From Symbiodinium natans (Eukaryota; Sar; Dinophyceae; Suessiales; Symbiodiniaceae): 64,000 bases of DNA. Positions 1 to 12,140 of the stretch are shown here, piece after piece. The position numbers and the translations under genes were made by a program. Each line of letters starts with the position of its first letter. The first letter of the stretch is position 1. The notes under the pieces are model-generated. The model did not search any database, was not told where the DNA came from, and saw only the letters and a list, made by a program, of their open reading frames with translations. The stretch spans positions 1,559,703-1,623,702 of the forward strand of contig CAJNDS010002745.1 of the NCBI GenBank assembly GCA_905221605.1, written 5' to 3'.

Positions 1-130
1 GGCAAACACATGACGATAACAAATTGAAATCACATTCTTGAGCGAGGCCTCGCAAAGTTAACTCGCATTTACAAACTTATGTTAAAGGCGGACAAGGCCC
101 TCTGAATGTAAACCCGCATTCAAAACTTTA

Positions 131-236
131 AGTTAAATGCAGCCAAACCCCAGGAACCAAGAACCACGAACCAAGATGCTCAGGACTCCGGATTCTTGGT
201 TCTTGGTTCCCGGGGTCTGCCTGCATTTAACTTAAA
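131..236. repeat. imperfect inverted repeat
   Basis: AAGTTAAATGCAG...AGGAACCAAGAACC pairs with GGTTCTTGGTTCC...CTGCATTTAACTT. It may be a further MITE family. Confidence 0.6.
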
Positions 237-582
237 TATGTAACAACTACTAGTAGTGGAGAAGGAAGGATGGTAAGCCTCGAAACGTAAGACTAGGCAA
301 GTATTCGAGCGCAAAGGGTGGTGCGAAAAACATAATTTCCTGTACGTCCCGGGGACGCGAGAATACTGTGAGCGAATATTTTCTCACTATGTCCTGAGAC
401 CTTCCAACAGGCTGCTAGTAATTGCTCGCAAGTATCTTGCTGTTGATTCTCAATGTTCCCCACAGGACTCCCAACACGGCTATCATCTCTCAAATGATCC
501 GCAAGACTCACAAGCACATAAGGTTTCTTATATGATGCTCGTCCAACGCAACTGGGTATCACATCTTTACTACAAAAATATT

Positions 583-1012
583 GTTTTTTCAGAGTGCTTC
601 AGGCGGTTGTACGTCTTGGAAGCAGAAATGACATAGCATGCTACGGGAACTGTGCTGTGATATCTCAATATAGCAAGCGGTGAGGGCAGTTTAGAGTTCA
701 AGGAGTAAGCCAGAAGTGTAGGGGGGTTTCGAGTTCGAGGGGTAAGCCAGAGGTTCTTTTTGGGTACTTTACGGTAACATTGTTTCAGGCTGCTTCAGGT
801 GGTTGTATGCCGCGTAAGAAGACATGACAGAAATGATCTCATATAGCATGCTACGGGAACTGTGCCGTTTTTCTTCATATGCCGAAAGTTTAGGGCGGTT
901 TTGAGTCGAAGGGGTACGTAAGCCTAGATACTTTACTGAAATATATTTGTTTTTCAGAATGTTTCAGGTGGTTGTACACCTCGTAAGGAGAAACGATATA
1001 GCATGCTACGCG
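583..1012 (+). repeat. tandem repeat of about 170-195 bp, 2.5 units
   Basis: TTTCAG...GCTTCAGG(C/T)GGTTGTA and ATAGCATGCTACGGGAACTG recur at about 583, 778 and 950. No coding frame. The preceding 240-580 stretch holds no recognisable gene. Confidence 0.7.
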
Positions 1013-1030
1013 GGGGGGGGGGGGGGGTAG

Positions 1031-1032
<2 letters not shown>

Positions 1033-1064
<32 letters not shown>
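1033..1064. repeat. (TA)n microsatellite after poly-G
   Basis: Sixteen bases of G (1012-1027) followed closely by a TA run. Confidence 0.9.
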
Positions 1065-1067
<3 letters not shown>

Positions 1068-2068
1068 CCTGTAAGGGGTTATATAGGGGTTTACGGTTTA
1101 GAGTCTTAGCCCCTAGGGTTAGGGTTTAGGGTTTATAGGGTTTAGGGTTTACGGCTTAGGGCTTAGGGTTTAGGATCCCCATACCCGAAACCCAGCCAGC
1201 GATGTGTCTTGCCAGGCTCATGACAAGCTAGGAGACTAGGATGGCCCTCAACCGTCTGAACTATATTACTAAATATATATCATCCTCTTAAACCCAATAA
1301 GGGTACACATAAAATGTCCCTAGGGCCTGCCTAGGGAAAACGACCCAGGGGCCCTTGAAGCCTGCTCCAAAGGAACCCTGCGTCCAAACTTTCTCTTGGA
1401 GATTCCCAGGGAGCCCAACCTTGAGTTTAGGGTTTAGGGTTTAGGTTTAGGGTGTAGGGTTTAGGGTTCACGGGTACTTAGTAGGGCTATTAGTTACGGG
1501 TAACAATGGCGATAACTTTATACTTAGGGTCCTTACAGATTGCATATATTAGACACTAAAAAAAGAGAGCAGTAGCGATCTTCCTGAGCGGAGCTGAATC
1601 AAAACATCTTGGGCTCCCTGAGGCATCAGAGCTGGCAATTGCAGCTGTCGGCTAGCGGAAAATAAATCAAGTGAGTAGCCTCGCTGGGAAGAAATGGTCA
1701 CCGCTCTTCGAACTTACTGATGACGGCACTACCACCAAACCGTTTAGTGAACCCAAACCCTGAATGCTAAATCCGTGAAGCCTAAACATGAAAAGAACCT
1801 TGAGAGTTTGGGTTTTGGATGGAACGATACTAGGATCAGAGGTCAGGCTTCGTTGATTTATAAGAGGGATATACTTTACACCAAGGAATGTCTGAAATTT
1901 AGAACTCCTAATGCGATCTAAGGTAGTGCTGACTTTAAGGTATTGTGGCGTCCGTGTCACACAACCTTACCTTACCAAGTGCCTACCCAGAACGCTAACA
2001 TCCTTTACCCTAACCCCTAAACCCTAACCCCTCAACCCTAAACCCCTTTGACTGCCTTGGCATCTTGG

Positions 2069-2168
2069 CTAGTTCATGGTTGGGATAGTATTAGTAATTT
2101 AATTGTCTTTTCCTTATTGGGTTTTAAGTGCACTTAAAAATGTAGAATGTTACCCAACTATGACAAAG
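2069..2168. mobile_element. MITE family E, copy 1
   Basis: Ends CTAGTTCATGGTTGGGA and TTACCCAACTATGACAAAG. Interior CCTTATTGGGTTTTAAGT. Confidence 0.65.
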
Positions 2169-2275
2169 TTGGGGCGCCTGGGATCATTTCAGGATTCGAC
2201 GGCTTAGGCTTACAGCTTTTTAGGGATCAAACGAAGTGCCGCTGACGAGCAGATGGCTGGATGGTAGTGATGCCG

Positions 2276-2375
2276 GGTTTAGGGTTTAGGGTTTAGGGTT
2301 TAGGGTTTAGGGTTTAGGGTTTAGGGTTTAGGGTTTGGGGTTTAGGGTTTTGGGTTTAGGGTTTAGGGTTTAGGG
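2276..2375 (+). repeat. TTTAGGG array
   Basis: About 13 units, mostly perfect, with TTTGGGG variants near the end. Confidence 0.95.
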
Positions 2376-3924
2376 TGACGCCGTAGCCCAGAAGCCCAAA
2401 CACCTCCAAAGAGGGTTGCAAGCAGCAAGTTCTACTAGTTGTCCTACATGCAAACCTCCTACAACTACCAATGAACCTCCAAATAACACCCTAAAGATTC
2501 ATGTAAGGCCCAAGTATATACCATATTGGTACATGGATCCTTCGGGGATACTGAGACATCCATGCGAGGTTGCTCTGCACTGGGAGATAAGCAGGAAGCT
2601 CTGCATGCGGATTTTCCGCGCATGTGGTTTAGCAAGGTTCAGGATATCCGGTTCAGGGGTTAAAGTTCAAGGTTGAGGCTTCACTGCACAAATACAATGC
2701 CCCTGCCTGGTCCCTACAAAAGTACATTTCTACCGCGTTTATATAAACAAAAAGTAAAACCTTTGAGTAAAGGTCGCGCCAAACCAACTTGCAGTTATGG
2801 TGTGGCGCCACATGAGGCAGACAGCTCGAACGCCCTCCGGGCACATTGCGGTCTCGCTCACTATGCTCACCGACATCCAGACGTTTGCACCAGGGAGGTC
2901 AACCCTAAACCCTAAACCCTAAACCCTAAACCCAGTTGGCGGCCCATGCTTCGGAGCTTAGGGCTTAGGGTTTGGGGCTTCTAGGGTTCAAACGGTGAAT
3001 GTCTAATTCAGTACCAATAGAACCGCACAGAAGTTGTGGACTCGTTGCTGAAACACTGCGCTCTCGCCGCACAGTATGGTTCAAGTGAAGGACAACAAGG
3101 TTCTAGAGACATGCCACTGGATCCGGAGACAGAGACATCGAACTTTCTTGGTGCCATACGGTCAGTTCTCTTAATTTAGTGGGTCCCTTGGTGGGTACCC
3201 TAAATAGTAGGGGCCGCCTAAAGACCCCAAAAGGCACCCCTATTTAGAGAAACTCCCATCTCCTGCACCCTAAACCCTAAACCCTACACCCTTAACCCTA
3301 AACCCTAAACCCTAAACCCTAAACCCTAAACCGTACCTGCACTAGGCCGACGAAGCCTGCAGCGGTCACTACGCCTGGAGAGTCGCCTTAAAAAAGATCG
3401 AAGGCCTGGCAAGCACAAGGAAAAACCACACCCCTTCTAGGATTTTGGGTTTGGGGTTTAGGGTTCAGGGAAAACCTTCCGAAACGTCTTATGCCCCAGA
3501 CTCTAAACCCCAGACCATTCTCTCAAACCCCCCAGCGCAAACGCCTCGTGGTACTCCTGAGCTTGTTATAGCTCTTCCGAGCAAAAGTGGTCGCGAAAAA
3601 TGCATCGCTCTTCACAACGAGGGGGCGAGGAGTGATCAAGGGCCCCCCCTAGCACACTGACCCTACAGGTTCAGGGTTTAGGGTTTAAAGAGTTTAGGGT
3701 TTAGGGTTCAGCATCTCAAGCTCGAGCATTTGCAAGGCCAGCAGTGTGTGTAGGCCATAACATTACGAAAATAGAAAGTTTAGTCATTTTCTTGCAGACG
3801 CACCAAGAGGCCAAACAATCACACAGACCTCAAGTTATTCCTTCCAGGAACCCTGAGTCCTGAGTCAGTCCCGTGCCCTGCTGGCTTCGTGGCTCTGCTG
3901 AGCTGCAGAGCTTGCGTCAGAGAG

Positions 3925-4185
3925 GATCAAATTGCCAAATTCGTGCTGAACAACGGGGGGTTAAAAGGGGTCAGAGGGGCCGAAATGGATCAAATTGCCG
4001 AATTCGTGCTGAACAATCGGGGGTCAAAATGGGGGGGGGGGGGGGAAGGGGTCAGAGAGCCAAAATGGATCAAATTGCCTACTTCTTGCTCAACAATGGG
4101 GGTGTCCGAGGGGGGGTCAGAGGGACCAAAATGGATCAAATTGCCAAATGCGTGCTGAACAATGGGGGTCGAATTGCCTAATTCG
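3925..4185 (+). repeat. minisatellite of about 60-80 bp units
   Basis: ATCAAATTGCC(A/G)AATTCGTGCT with AACAA(C/T)GGGGG recurs four times, plus a fifth partial. Unit lengths differ through G-run expansion. Confidence 0.85.
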
Positions 4186-4760
4186 TGTTTAACATTTAGG
4201 TTTATGTGGTAGAGAGTCATGAGATGACAGGTTTTGGGAACTTGGCAGCCCGGAATTATCTTACAACAAGGGTATATTGTTTTTGTGGTGGTTGTTTTCT
4301 TGGTAGCCCAGTAAGTATATTACAATCAGGGTACCCTTTTTGGGGTCGGCTACTTTATATGGGGAAGCTAAAACCAAACAAAAAGGATAAAGGGTACCAC
4401 GGGGCTACCGAGGTTTACAAGGGAACCCACAAACCCTAAACCCTAAACCCTAAACCCTAAACCCTAAACCCAAAAAGGGCAAAAGGGTACCACTCAGCTA
4501 CCAAGACAAGCCGTACATCCAGACAAGCCCTACATCGCAGAAGCCTAAGCCCTAAACACCGATGATAGGGTTTAGGGTTTAGGGTTTAGGGTTTAGGGTT
4601 TAGGGTTTAGGGTTTAGGGTTTAGGGTTTCAGGGTTTAGGGCTTAGGGTGCACCCCCCCCCGCCCCCCCCTCCCCTCACCCCCCCGGCTGCTACAGTGCG
4701 ATTGGCCGTGTCTGCGGGGTCTGGGGACCTTGACTGACAAGATCCTCCAGAGCCGGACCT

Positions 4761-4929
4761 AGGTTCATAGTTGGAATAGTAGAAAAAAATTAGATTTATA
4801 TTCCTTGTTTCAAACATGTACACCTATTTTCCTTATTGGGTCTTAAGTACCCTAAACCCTAAACCCTAAACCCTAAACCCTAAACCCTAAACCCCTTAAA
4901 AAAATGCAAAATCTTACCCAACTACGACC
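4761..4929. mobile_element. MITE family E, copy 3, split by CCCTAAA array
   Basis: Same ends (AGGTTCATAGTTGGAA, TTACCCAACTACGACC), but a CCCTAAA array occupies 4851-4894 where intact copies read GTACCCTT. Confidence 0.63.
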
Positions 4930-5012
4930 TCGAGGCAGATGGTGGAAGTGGGAGCTGCGGTGCTCGGATCCTCCTCCGGCAGCCCGGCCATGAGCTCCTC
5001 GATTGCCTCACC
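4930..5012 (-). CDS. candidate exon, acidic
   Basis: Minus frame EAIEELMAGLPEEDPSTAAP and a Ser/Thr end, ending CTCGAG|GTCGTAG. About 90% C/G third positions. It starts after CCCAG|GTGAGG, which could itself be a donor, so the 5' border is ambiguous. It abuts the end of a split MITE. Confidence 0.42.
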
Positions 5013-5233
5013 TGGGTCTTAGGGGGTTTAGGGTTTAGGGTTTAGGGTTTAGGGTTTGGGGTTTAGGGTTTAGGGTTTAGGGTTTCGGGCTTAGGGTTTA
5101 GGATTTAGGGTATAGGGTTTAACCCACCTTCTGGTTTCCACAAGGGCCCCCTGGATTAGAGAATCCTCAAATACAGGGTTCTTGAGTTCTTGGCGCCTCG
5201 GTTCTTTTGCTCTTCGGTGTCCGACACCCTAAA

Positions 5234-5357
5234 CTACTCTTTGCTCAAGAACACCCAAAAGGATAAACAAATAATAACAAACCCTATTTCTTGACCCTTA
5301 TAAGGAAGATGTTTATTTTTTGGTTGGGGGGGGGGGGTTCTTAAGCAATTCGTAGTA
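5234..5357. mobile_element. MITE family D, copy 3
   Basis: CTACTCTTTGCTCAAGAAC ... GGTTCTTAAGCAATTCGTAG with CTTATAAGGAAGA inside. A poly-G run precedes the right arm. Confidence 0.62.
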
Positions 5358-5589
5358 AGCCCAGGAAGAGGCAAGTCACATGTTCTGGTAGGAAAATATT
5401 CAAAGACGTGGTGTAACATGAAATAAAACATATACATATACATATATATATATATATATTTATTTATTTATTTATGTATTATATCTATATAGCAACACTG
5501 TATACATAACAAAATGTCACTCGACAAGAATTTGTGAAAGCCGAACAGCTAGTGACGTTATTGCTGGGCTTCTAGCGTCCTGCCTGCAG

Positions 5590-5905
5590 TTGTTACAGCA
5601 TCCTCTCTGCATTTTCCTGTTCTCGCTCTCTCTCTCTCCCTCTCTCTCTCTCTCGAGCACGCTCAGACGGCTCGTTAATGGATTCTATTGTCTCGCTTTT
5701 GCCTCTCACTCTCTGGCCTCCTTCTGTATTGTGTTCTCTTCTCTTCTCTTCTCTTCTCTTCTCTTCTCTTTTCTTCTCCTCTCCTCTCCTCTCTTATCTT
5801 CTCTCACTCGCGCAGTCACTCATTCTCTCTCTTTCAACCTCTCCCACACTCACTCACTCACTCACTCACGCACTCACTCACTCGAGCACCGCCCACTCAC
5901 TTAAT
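5590..5905 (+). repeat. pyrimidine-rich simple-repeat block
   Basis: CTCTC, TTCTC pentamers and (CACT)n runs. The three overlapping frames are repeat-derived. No gene. Confidence 0.85.
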
Positions 5906-6860
5906 CTATCTCTCGCTACCTTCCCTCCGTGTCCTGGGGTCTTTGGCCAAACCTTGAACCCTATTACTCGAGCTGCTAACCCCTAAACCGAAACCCTAAG
6001 AACAAAGCTTTCAAATATTCGGCTCTAGATGGGCAACTGCTGGGATGAGGTTAAGGCCTGGTGTTGAGGGTGAAGGCGGGCGAGAAACATCCGACCCAAA
6101 ACCCAAAACCCAAAACCCAAGACCCAAAACCCATAACCCAAACAACTTACAAGTCTTTGTCGTGGGAAGGTCCATTGGGCCTGCTACAACCCCAGAGTAT
6201 GTGACCACTGACCACGGCCGTATGAGTACGGGTAGGAGTATACCAGCTCCAGCAACACAGGGTTTAGGGTTTAGGGTTTAGGATTTTGGATGAGGGTTTA
6301 GGGTTTAGGGCTTATAGGATGAGGGTTTAGGGTGTAGGGTTTGGGATCTACAGAGTTTGGGGTTGAGGGCTTGCGGGACATGAAACAAACATCCTTGCGG
6401 CAAGGTGCGATGAAGATTATGAAACGCTTCCACGGTGCGCCTGCATCGTGCAACTGTCCCCTAAACCCTAAACCCTAAACCCTAAACCCTAAACCCTAAA
6501 CCCTAAACCATAATCCCTAGCACTAGGATGGTTTCGGAATCTGGTTTGGGGGTTTAGGGCTTGCCAGGTGTTCGGATTCAGGGCTCAGGCTGTCAGGGTT
6601 TCTGCAAGCCTGTCTTCATACCACGTCGATCCTGCTTGCAATCCCTGAACCATAAACCTGCCATGAACCGCACACCATGAGGAGGGTTCAGGGTTTAGGG
6701 TTTGGGGTTTGGGGTTTAGGGTTTAGGGAAAATAAATCCAAAAACCAAGCCCGCCAGGAGTCGAGGGGAGGGGGGGCGGGGGCGGGGCTGACTACTGGTG
6801 CAGAAACAACCCAATCCCCAAACGCTTTAATCCCAAAAACCGCAAAGCACTTATGGTTTG

Positions 6861-7130
6861 TCACAAACGATCCATAGCGAAAGTGATTTCTTCCAGTTTA
6901 GAAACGCGAAAATTTAGAAACGTGCGCGTCCATCCTTGAGCCCCTCTATATTGGTCTTCACAAATGATACATAGCTTAAGTGGTTTCTTCCAGTTTAGAA
7001 ACGCGAAAAATCTAGAAACGTGCACGTCCACCCTTTGGTACCTGGGGTTTTGGGTCTTCACAAACAGTTCATAGCTGAAGCGGCTTTCTTCCGACTTAGA
7101 AACCAGATGTCTGTAGAAACGCGCGCGATA
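6861..7130 (+). repeat. about 98-bp tandem repeat, 3 units
   Basis: TTCACAAA...CATAGC...TTTAGAAACGCGAAAA recurs at about 6861, 6958 and 7058, the third diverged. Confidence 0.75.
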
Positions 7131-7173
7131 AAAACCATTAGAAAAGCCCTACAACCGTCCAACCCTCAACCTC

Positions 7174-7265
7174 GGGATGCCCCCCTGACACAAACAGTCC
7201 TTTTTCGGGATTCTAGTACCCCTATTAGAACCCCTGATAAGGACTGTTAGTAGAAAGGGAGAAAC
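7174..7265. mobile_element. MITE family B, copy 4 (diverged)
   Basis: GGGATGCCCCCC...AACAGTCC on the left and GGACTGTTAG...AAAGGGAGAAACCC on the right. Confidence 0.5.
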
Positions 7266-8106
7266 CCTAAACCCTAAAGCCTATACAACCCTAAACCCTA
7301 AACCCTAAACCCTAAACCCTAAACCCTAAACCCTAAACCCTAAACCCCCCAAAGTCTCACCCGAGGCTCGGCGAGGAAACCGCCGGCTGGCAAGCAGAAG
7401 GCACGTCGGGCACGGGGCCCTGACCTCCCGGAGACCCACCCTAAGGTTAGGGTTTAGGGTTAGGGTTTTGGGTCTGGGTTTAGGGTTGAGGGTTTAGGGT
7501 TTGATTAGGTTTAAGGGTCTAGGGTTTCGGGTTTAGGGTTAGGGTTACCCTCCCAGAACCAAAACAAAGTATCCAAGCATAGTACTCCTAAACCCAGGCG
7601 AAGGCTAGGATTTTAGGGTTTGAGGGTTTCAGGATTGCAGGGCTTGAGGGTTTCCAGGGTTTTAGGGTTTTAGGGGTTTTGGGGGGGGGGGGGGGGGGGG
7701 GGTGGTTAGGGTTTCAGGGTTTGGGGCTTTTAGGTTTTTTTTGGGGGGGGGGGGGGGGGGGGAGGGCGTTCGTTATGATTTGGGGTTTTGGGTTTTAGGG
7801 ATATAGGGCGTTTGGGGTATTTGGGGTCCCCACCCTGATACCAGGAAGAGCCCTTACATATGTGAGGGTCCCAAACCCAAATTCCCAAACCCCAATTCAT
7901 CCCCCAATTAAACTCCTAAACCCTAAGCCTCATAAACCCCTATGATCCTCGAACCCTAAACCCTAAATCCTAAACCCTAACCATAAACCTAAACCTCGTG
8001 CTGTTGCCAGCACTGCGGTCCTAACATCCTTTGGGTTTTATGCGGGTGCTGCAAAGCCTTTTGGGTTTTTGGGGCCGGGCTTCCAGGGCACAGAGACTTG
8101 AGGTTC

Positions 8107-8230
8107 TACAGGGTGGGGCCCCCTTACTATACTAACTGTAGTTAAGGGACTTATAACCTAACTTAGGGTCCTTATAACCCAATTTAGGGCCCTTATAACC
8201 CTACTTATAACTAGGGGGCCCCACCCTGTA
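8107..8230 (-). mobile_element. MITE family A, TA-flanked, copy 1
   Basis: A 124-bp unit including TA on both sides. Inverted ends CAGGGTGGGGCCCCC. Interior made of TTATAAGGnCCCTAA-like subrepeats. No coding capacity. The TA duplication and CAGG-type ends suggest mobilisation by a Tc1/mariner-like transposase. Confidence 0.8.
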
Positions 8231-8784
8231 TGAGGCCTCTTTATCTGTTTTGTCTTATACCTTAATCTAGCCCCTGGATACCCTAATCATAAACCCGAAG
8301 AGGTGTCCTTTAACACAGAAACCCTACTTAAAGAAACCACCAACCCAGGTAATATGAGGGCGTGAGGGTTCAGGGTTTAGGGTTTAGGGTTTAGGGCTTC
8401 GGGCTTTTTTTGGCTTCAAAGATCGAAGGTGCTAGGCCTTGTAGGCTTACATTTGTGAGGGTTTCATACCCTAAACCCTAAACCCCAAACCCTAAACCCT
8501 GAGGGTACCCTTATAACCCTACAACTCTACTCCCTATGCTCAGTGATGAAGCCGTAAGACTTGTGTGTTTGGGAAGACATGAAACGCAGGATCCCAAGGC
8601 CGACGCCTGAATCCACGTTGAGGGGTGGTACGGCATTCGCCGAAGCCCTACTCTTCAAGACCCGAACCCGTAAACCCTAAACCCTAAACCCTGAACCCTA
8701 GCCCTAAACCCTAAACCCTAAACCCTAAACGCTACAACCCTACAACCCTTAACCCTAGTGATTGGGAGAAGTGAACGAGGGCCC

Positions 8785-8870
8785 CCGTGCACCTTCGGCT
8801 CCTTGCCTGCGAGAGGTGTCCAAAGGCCTCCAGTTGGCCGTAACCAGAGAGCACAACAGCACCCCTTGAC
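8785..8870 (-). CDS. candidate exon
   Basis: Minus frame VVLSGYGQLEAFGHLSQARS and a basic end. GC-biased, between CCCTAAA and TTTAGGG tracts. Confidence 0.34.
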
Positions 8871-9496
8871 TATGGGATATCCGTTTAGGGTTTAGGGTTT
8901 AGGGTTTAGGGCTTGAATTATAGTGTGGGTTCCTCATGGTCGAAGCTATATTCCTTCCTGAAGGGGTCTTGCGCTCTGCTCTATGGGCCCAACATTCCCT
9001 GACAGGATTGCTCTGCTTGGCTCTCCTCCTGTTCGTCTGGGTCGGGCCTAAGAGTGTGGGCTCTAGAGTTCAGGGCATCGGGTTTAGGGTTTAGGGTTTA
9101 GGGTTTATTTTTTAAGGTTTATCGGCAGGCGCAGAACCGATTTGACGGAGAAGCAGGAGCTGGGACTGAGAAGGCCCGGGGTTCTTAAGGGACAGGGGTT
9201 CAAGGGGGGGAAAGGGTTTAGGGTTTAAGGGAACCTAATTAAGCTTCCCTAAGGCTCCCTAAGGTACCTATTCCCCATGAACCCCCCTCCCTTAAGAAGC
9301 CAAAAATGCATCGTGCAAGTGAACACTTGGGGTTTTTTTGGGGTTTAGGGTTTGGGGGGTTAAGGTTCACAGAGTTTAGGACTCTAGGGTTGCGATTTGG
9401 GGTGCTTGGCGGGTTAGGGGTTAGGTTTAGTCTCTTTAGGAACTTTACGGGCTTAGGTCTATTAACCCTAAAACCTAAATCCTAAACCCTAAACCC

Positions 9497-9620
9497 TACA
9501 GGGTGGGGCCCCCTAGTTATAAGTAGAGTTATAAGGGCCCTAAATTGGGTTATAAGGACCCTAAGTTAGGTTATAAGTCCCTTAACTAAAGTTAGTATAG
9601 TAAGGGGGCCCCACCCTGTA
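9497..9620 (+). mobile_element. MITE family A, copy 2
   Basis: Full-length copy inserted in a telomere-like tract. Removing it leaves CCCTA joined to CACCCTAAA, an intact CCCTAAA-like phrase, which supports a TA target duplication. Confidence 0.82.
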
Positions 9621-9717
9621 CACCCTAAACCGGCATCTAATTGAAGAAGGTCTGGCCTCGGCTGTGTAGCAGCCGTCGCACCCGGTGGATCGTGGCCTGC
9701 GTGACGCTCTAGGGACT

Positions 9718-9800
9718 CGTTTAGGGTTTAGGGTTTAGGGTTTAGGGTTTAGGGTTTAGGGTTTAGGGTTTAGGGTTTAGGGTTTAGGGTTTAGGGTTTG
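9718..9800 (+). repeat. TTTAGGG array
   Basis: About 12 perfect units, abutting MITE family F. Confidence 0.95.
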
Positions 9801-9801
9801 A

Positions 9802-9918
9802 GTCGTTACGTGGTCCCTTAATATTGTCCGTTGATTGGGGAACCTTTTTTTAACACCATAAAAATTCAAGGGCCCATACTTCAGGATCCTTGCAAGAAAG
9901 CAAAGGGACCATATCAGG
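9802..9918. mobile_element. MITE family F, copy 1
   Basis: Left GTTACGTGGTCCCTTAAT, right GGGCCCATACTTCAG...AAAGGGACCATATCA. Confidence 0.5.
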
Positions 9919-10989
9919 GGACAAGAGCTGCCCCAAGGACTAGGCGATGACGAAGGGTTGAGGGCTGCAGAGTCTGGAGGGTACTTGCAGGTTCATGGGT
10001 GCTTATATTCCTATAAAGACCAAGGAACCATGCGAGAGGACCATGCAGCTTGTCGTAGTTACTTGCTCTTGGATGCACAATAAACATTAACTGCTTAAAC
10101 CGCCCACCCCCTCAAGGCCCCTCAACAATGAAAACCCGAATGCACCCCGCAGCACTAAACCCCACCCCAAAGATTAAAACAAACTCCTTGAAACCCTAAA
10201 CCCTAAACCCTAAACCCTAAACCCTAAACCCTCTACCCTCTAAACCCTAAACCCTAAACCCTAAACCCAACACTACAAAGCCCAAGCTCCTGGGCTTCCC
10301 CTTGCGGCCTCGCCCTCGGCGAATGGCGAGGATGCTCCCTGACTCTCTGATGCGCGGTAGACAATGGTGCCTGGGGTGGGGGGTGCGGGGTTGTGGGGGT
10401 TTAGGGTTTAGGGTCTAGGGTTTAAGGTTTAGAGGTTAGGGTTAAGGGGTTGGGGATTTGGGTTCAAGCTGCCAAAACATCCGCAAGCAACATACTGCAA
10501 CATAAACAATCCTAAGCCCAAACAAGCCAAAGCCCTGCAACACTTCTCTGTTTCGAACCCGCAGCCACCCTAAATCCTAAACTCTCAAACCCCTCTAACT
10601 TGAAGGTCTTGAAAAGTTAAAAACGAAACTTTCCTCGAAACTTTCCCCGCACCTGAACCTGGACCTGAATACTGAAGCCTACACATGAACCCTGACCTCC
10701 AAAAACACAAAAAGCAGACGTACTTGCTTTCAGAAGTAAAGCTGTCGACAGATGACGACCACCTGCCGGTTGGTTCGAGCTTAGTTTGAGCTTTCGAAGT
10801 GTAAGGCTAAATCCCTAAACCTTAACCCGCAACCCTAAACCCTAAACCCTAAACCCTAAACCCTAAAACCCTAAACCCTATACCTAACTGAAAGAGACCG
10901 GGGCCGTCGAACAGGGCGAATGCACCGAAGCCGGCAGGCGAGGGAGCTCCGAAGCCGGAAGCCCTCCGGCTGGCGACGGAGCTCTCAGA

Positions 10990-11112
10990 CGGGGGTTTAG
11001 GGTTTAGGGTTTAGGTTTAGGGTTTAGGGTTTAGGGTTTAGGGTTTAGGGTTTAGGGTTTAGGGTCTAGGGTTTAATTAGGGTTTAGGGTTTAGGGTTTA
11101 GGGATATAGGGT
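10990..11112 (+). repeat. TTTAGGG array
   Basis: About 16 units with one short unit and a TTTAATTAGGG interruption. Confidence 0.93.
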
Positions 11113-12069
11113 TTGGGACTTGAGCCAACCCCCAACGCCAAAGCTCAGACCTAGAGGCCTGCCAGGGGAGGCCTATCAGGATCTGCTGACAAACCCAAGA
11201 TCCAGTGCCTTCGAGCGGGGACCTCCTTATCATCTATACGTCAGGCGACACTGGAAAGCACACAGGGCGATCAGAAAGCAAGGAAACGCCAAAACCGTAA
11301 ACCCTAAAACCTGGACCCTAAACCCGCAAAGGTCAAGACGAGGGTGGAGCGCCAGCGGGGGTGGGGCTCATCAGATCGGGGCGCTCGCGCCGGGGAGAGA
11401 GGGGGGGGAGAAAGCAAGCACACTATCCTAAGCCCCAAAACCCTAAACTCTCAGCATACTGTCCCAAGCCCTAAACCCTAAACCCTAAACCGTTCCTAAA
11501 CCCTAACCCCTAAACCCTAAACACTAAACCCTAAACTGTATAGACCCTGAACTCTAAACTAGCTTAGGGCCTTAGGGCTTGGGGGTCCTGAGGACTTGGC
11601 GCGTCGGGAGGCCGCACCGCCTTACTTGCCTTCTTGTCTGCAGGAACCTGGGATTCATCTGGGGGGGTTTAGGGTTCAGGGTTTAGGGTTTAAGGTTTCG
11701 GGTTTAGGGGTTTAGGGTTTTAGGGTTTGGGGGGTTTGGGGTTTTAGTAAGTAAGGTATGGGTCATAAAGCTATTTAGAGTGCTTACAACCCTCCTAACA
11801 AGTACCCATGAACCTGTAAGTAGGGTGGGGTGTGTAGGGGTTCGGGCGTGGGGTTGCCGGAATTGCGAGGTCTTGTCAGGGTTTCGATACAAGGTGCTTG
11901 AGATACTTCGAGCTACCAAAAATCATGGAGGGTTCCGGCGGCTAGTTTCTGTTTGTATACGCCTCCGAGGAAAACCCATAAACCCTGAACCCTAAACCCT
12001 AAACCCTAAACCCTGAACCCTAAACCCTAAACCCTAAACCCTAAACCCTAACCCTAAACCCCCACCTAA

Positions 12070-12140
12070 AACCGGCCGAGCCAAAGCGGCACTCCCCCTT
12101 AAAGACCCCAACACAAGAATGCTCATCTTGCCTCGGGTTC
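12070..12140 (-). CDS. candidate exon, CCCH-finger-like
   Basis: A GTGTAG acceptor is followed by NPRQDEHSCVGVFKGECRFG and S-A-G-F. C-x7-C-R-F-G with F/K/G spacing resembles the first half of a CCCH zinc finger, but the third Cys position is Gly and no His is seen before the array. Confidence 0.33.

Noticed and set aside
3026..3172. 48-codon plus-strand frame containing DSLLKHCALAAQYGSSEG
   Set aside because: Looks protein-like, but the minus strand is open for a similar length with neutral codon bias. Neither strand could be preferred, so no exon was called.
11120..11431. 103-codon plus-strand frame as a gene
   Set aside because: It starts and ends in heptamer repeats, has no motif, and an equally good minus-strand reading exists for its unique part.
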